Assembly: GCA_013298325.1 (NCBI GenBank)
Contig: JAAFHJ010000232.1
Span: 1 to 7,455 of the forward strand
Source: Myxococcales bacterium
GTDB taxonomy: Bacteria > Myxococcota_A > Polyangia > Polyangiales > Polyangiaceae
Direction of reading: 5' to 3'
DNA length: 7,455 nucleotides
The translations under genes and the position numbers were made by a program. The notes below the pieces were generated by a model that was not told where the DNA came from, made no database searches, and was given only the letters and a program-made list of their open reading frames with translations. Positions 5,456 to 7,455 of this stretch are shown here, one piece after another; positions within the stretch are counted from its first letter, which is position 1, and every line of letters begins with the position of its first letter.

Positions 5456-6632
5456 TGGCGCGTTCGAGGAGCGCGCTTACTAGGCGGATGGATGCCTCGA
5501 GTTGGACGGGATCGACGCGATCCGCGGTGTCGTTTGGGTGGTGATAATTGCGCGGCGTGTGGCAACTCGTATCGATGCAGGTGAGGGCGACGGCCCGGTA
5601 GCCGGCGACGAGGAACGGGAGCGCGTCGGTCGCGCCGGCGGGGATCACATAGGCGGGCGGCACCGGGAGATCGGCGGCGCGCGCCGCTCCATCGACGAGC
5701 GCGGAGAGCTCGGCGGGGATCGCCCGGCGGAAAAGTTCCCCCTCTTCGAGCTGAAAGAGGGTCCCGTTGGAGAGGGTGTCGAGGATGAAAATATCCGTTT
5801 CTTCAGGCTTCCAGCGCGATTTCATCGCACGCGCCAGGTGGAGGGCGCCACCGGTGCCCGCCTCTTCGCAGCCGGTAAATGCAAAGACCACCTCGACGCC
5901 CGACACGCGCGCCTTCTCGGCCCACATTTCCGCAAGCGTGAGCTGAGTTGCGCAGCCAGAGAGGTTGTCGGCAGCGCCGGGGACCGGTTGATTGCGAAGG
6001 ACGATCTCCGCATTGAAAAATGCAACAATCGCCGAAGGGATCGCCAGAAGGACGAGCGGCCACAGCGCCATCGGTCCACGGGCGTGCGTCATCAGGTAGG
6101 CGGCGCCCCCAAGGAGCGTCACAAAGGGGAGAAGGAGCTGCTTCTGAAGGAAAGGAAGGAACTTGGGGGGAGGAGCGCCGACGATTTTGATGACCTCCGG
6201 TCGAAAGAGGATGCCGGTGAATGCCGAGTCGACGTGGGCGACGAAGACGATGCGACGTGTGGGAACGCCGTTCGCAATCTGCATCGTTGCGACGAGATTC
6301 CGCGAATCAATCTGGGGCCAGATCAAACGAAGCAAATGCTGCCGGCGCTCCGCCTCAGAGAAGAAGCTCAATGCGAGAAGCAACAGCACCGTCGCCGCCG
6401 TTCGCGGGACGGCAGGACCCGCGGCGAGGGCGATGACCGCCAAGCCGAAGTGGAGGGCGAGGCTCCCGTAGATGTGTCGCGGGAAGCGAAACGCAAGAAA
6501 TTCGGTCGTATAGCCGAAGCTCTTCATCCGCTCGGCGATCGCATCGTGGACCTTCCGCTCGTCCTCGGTGCCGGTGAGGCGCGTCGGCGCGAGGGAGGCG
6601 AGCCACTGGAGATTCTCAACAACGTTCCGCAT
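5445..6632 (-). CDS. M28-family zinc metallopeptidase with inserted membrane segments
   Basis: The 395-residue product has the full set of M28 co-catalytic zinc residues: His133 and Asp135 (VAHVDSA), Asp222 (GAADNLSG, bridging), Glu256/Glu257 (GCEEAGTGG, general base and ligand), Asp285 (ILDTLSNG) and His364 (YHHPNDT); ATDALPF at 334-340 fits the family pattern. It should release N-terminal residues from peptides, although substrate range cannot be read. Unlike most secreted M28 enzymes it has no N-terminal signal. Two pairs of hydrophobic segments (about 56-72 and 78-91; about 166-182 and 188-207) interrupt the catalytic domain. The second pair lies between the His-x-Asp and Asp-Asn zinc motifs. 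The enzyme is therefore predicted to be an integral membrane protein. The start at 6632 gives a short lead-in to GTEDERKVHDAIAERM, the usual first helix. Its last codons overlap the converging upstream gene. Confidence 0.88.
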   Translation of the reverse strand: MRNVVENLQWLASLAPTRLTGTEDERKVHDAIAERMKSFGYTTEFLAFRFPRHIYGSLALHFGLAVIALAAGPAVPRTAATVLLLLALSFFSEAERRQHLLRLIWPQIDSRNLVATMQIANGVPTRRIVFVAHVDSAFTGILFRPEVIKIVGAPPPKFLPFLQKQLLLPFVTLLGGAAYLMTHARGPMALWPLVLLAIPSAIVAFFNAEIVLRNQPVPGAADNLSGCATQLTLAEMWAEKARVSGVEVVFAFTGCEEAGTGGALHLARAMKSRWKPEETDIFILDTLSNGTLFQLEEGELFRRAIPAELSALVDGAARAADLPVPPAYVIPAGATDALPFLVAGYRAVALTCIDTSCHTPRNYHHPNDTADRVDPVQLEASIRLVSALLERAISS

Positions 6633-6743
6633 GGGGCCGACACTGCCCCCCAGCGGCGGGCGCTACGAGGCCCATTCCCGACAGAGTTCGGCACAAAGGC
6701 GCCACCGGCGGCTCTCCGGCGCGACGCATGGTAGCCGACGCTC

Positions 6744-7455
6744 ATGCCGCTCTTTTCCCGCTTTGATGGCGACCTGGTCACCAACGTCCCGCCGACGCGG
6801 GCGATCATGCCCTATTTGATGCCGAGCCGGGCAAGTGCCGTCGTCTATTTCGAGCAAAACCTGGATGTGACCAAAGCCTACGAATGGCTCGATGCTCAGG
6901 CAGAGGACGCGGGAGCCTCAGGTAAAAAGGCGACGTTCTTCCATCTGTTTACGTACGCTCTTGTTCAGACGCTCTCGGAACATCCTCGCCTCAATCGCTT
7001 CACGATGGGGCACCATCTCTACCAGCGGAAGAAGATCGAAATCGCCTTCTCGGCCAAGAAGGCGATGAACAACGACGCACCTATTGTTGTCGTAAAACGT
7101 GACTTTACCGGTGTTTCCACCTTCAAGGAACACAGCGAGCGCCTCGCAGGCGGCGTCGCCGAGGGGCGCTCAAAAGAGCGCTCTTCCACCGACAAAGAGC
7201 TCGACCTCTTTCTCGCATTCCCCGGTTTTCTGTTGGCCTTCTTGATCACCTTTGCCCAGTGGCTCGATCGCCGGAATCTTCTCCCGAAGGCGCTCATCGG
7301 CGGCGACCCGATGTATGCAAGCATCTTCGTCGCAAACCTGGGATCGGTCGGCCTCGAAGCGGCCTATCATCATCTCTTTGAATGGGGAAATTGCCCCATT
7401 TTTGCAGCGATCGGCCGCGTCCGCGAGGAGGTCACCCCCCAGGGCACCCGCAAGG
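6744..7455 (+). CDS. Stand-alone 2-oxoacid dehydrogenase E2-type acyltransferase domain (3' end off window)
   Basis: The frame is open from the ATG at 6744 to the right edge, giving 237 residues. Conserved parts of the lipoamide acyltransferase catalytic domain are visible: SRASAVVYFEQNLDVT (29-43, first strand of the trimer core), FHLFTYALVQTLSEHPRLN (66-84, the helix ending in the P-x-LN turn), IEIAFSAKK...APIVVVK (98-118), and SIFVANLGSVGLEAAYHHL...PIFAAIGRV (193-226). The HxxxDG active-site motif expected near the C-terminus would lie beyond the window. No lipoyl or E1/E3-binding domain precedes the catalytic part. A hydrophobic segment (about 153-172) sits in the middle, as I recall for short 'E2 subunit' proteins of this kind. 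The acyl donor is unknown, and a chloramphenicol-acetyltransferase-like role is an alternative. A stop 12 nt upstream (6732-6734) fixes the start region. The gene is divergent from the peptidase across 111 bp in which I see no clear promoter. Confidence 0.85.
   Translation, partial: MPLFSRFDGDLVTNVPPTRAIMPYLMPSRASAVVYFEQNLDVTKAYEWLDAQAEDAGASGKKATFFHLFTYALVQTLSEHPRLNRFTMGHHLYQRKKIEIAFSAKKAMNNDAPIVVVKRDFTGVSTFKEHSERLAGGVAEGRSKERSSTDKELDLFLAFPGFLLAFLITFAQWLDRRNLLPKALIGGDPMYASIFVANLGSVGLEAAYHHLFEWGNCPIFAAIGRVREEVTPQGTRK

Noticed and set aside
5502..6734. Long plus-strand open frame opposite the M28 peptidase
   Set aside because: It is highly charged, Arg/Asp/Glu-rich and without motifs. The minus strand carries a complete M28 zinc-site set, so this is a composition shadow.
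1..7455. CRISPR array, insertion sequence, tRNA or rRNA
   Set aside because: No regular spaced repeats, transposase frames with terminal inverted repeats, or recognisable RNA gene sequences were seen.

Overview
The window is GC-rich, roughly two thirds G+C by eye, and compact. Several traits suggest a deltaproteobacterial or Myxococcota-like genome, possibly Polyangia: lipoproteins with long Ala/Pro/Ser/Thr linkers, an octaheme cytochrome, a membrane-spliced M28 peptidase and a lipoyl-less E2-type acyltransferase. This placement rests on protein style only; there is no rRNA or other marker gene to fix it.

Layout, left to right. (1) Positions 1-576, minus strand: the N-terminal 192 codons of a lipoprotein with a beta-sandwich-like domain, running off the left edge. 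(2) Only 44 bp away and divergent, at 621-2258, is an exported cytochrome c with eight CXXCH motifs. It is followed after 7 nt by a four-helix membrane protein (2266-2679), and the pair looks like a two-gene operon. (3) Converging on that pair, 2697-4049 on the minus strand encodes a 450-residue lipoprotein with a disordered linker and a repetitive beta-rich body. (4) Positions 4050-4687 hold no recognisable gene. They contain a doubtful small ORF, a short tandem repeat, a perfect 11-bp hairpin with a U7 tail on the minus strand, a second perfect hairpin, and a duplicated pair of 8-mers linking the two hairpins. (5) 4688-5455, plus strand: a 255-residue protein with a possible GNAT-like fold. 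Its end overlaps by 11 bp the end of (6) 5445-6632, minus strand, an M28-family zinc aminopeptidase with hydrophobic segments inserted in its catalytic domain. (7) Divergent from the peptidase, 6744 to the right edge on the plus strand is a stand-alone 2-oxoacid dehydrogenase acyltransferase (E2 catalytic) domain protein, cut before its catalytic C-terminus.

The only functional unit I can argue for is the cytochrome plus membrane protein: periplasmic or membrane-anchored electron transfer, perhaps with the small membrane protein as anchor or quinone-side partner. The remaining genes look like independent cell-envelope or metabolic housekeeping genes. The least explained stretch is the hairpin cluster at 4448-4535, which could be the 3' end of an undescribed small RNA on the minus strand.
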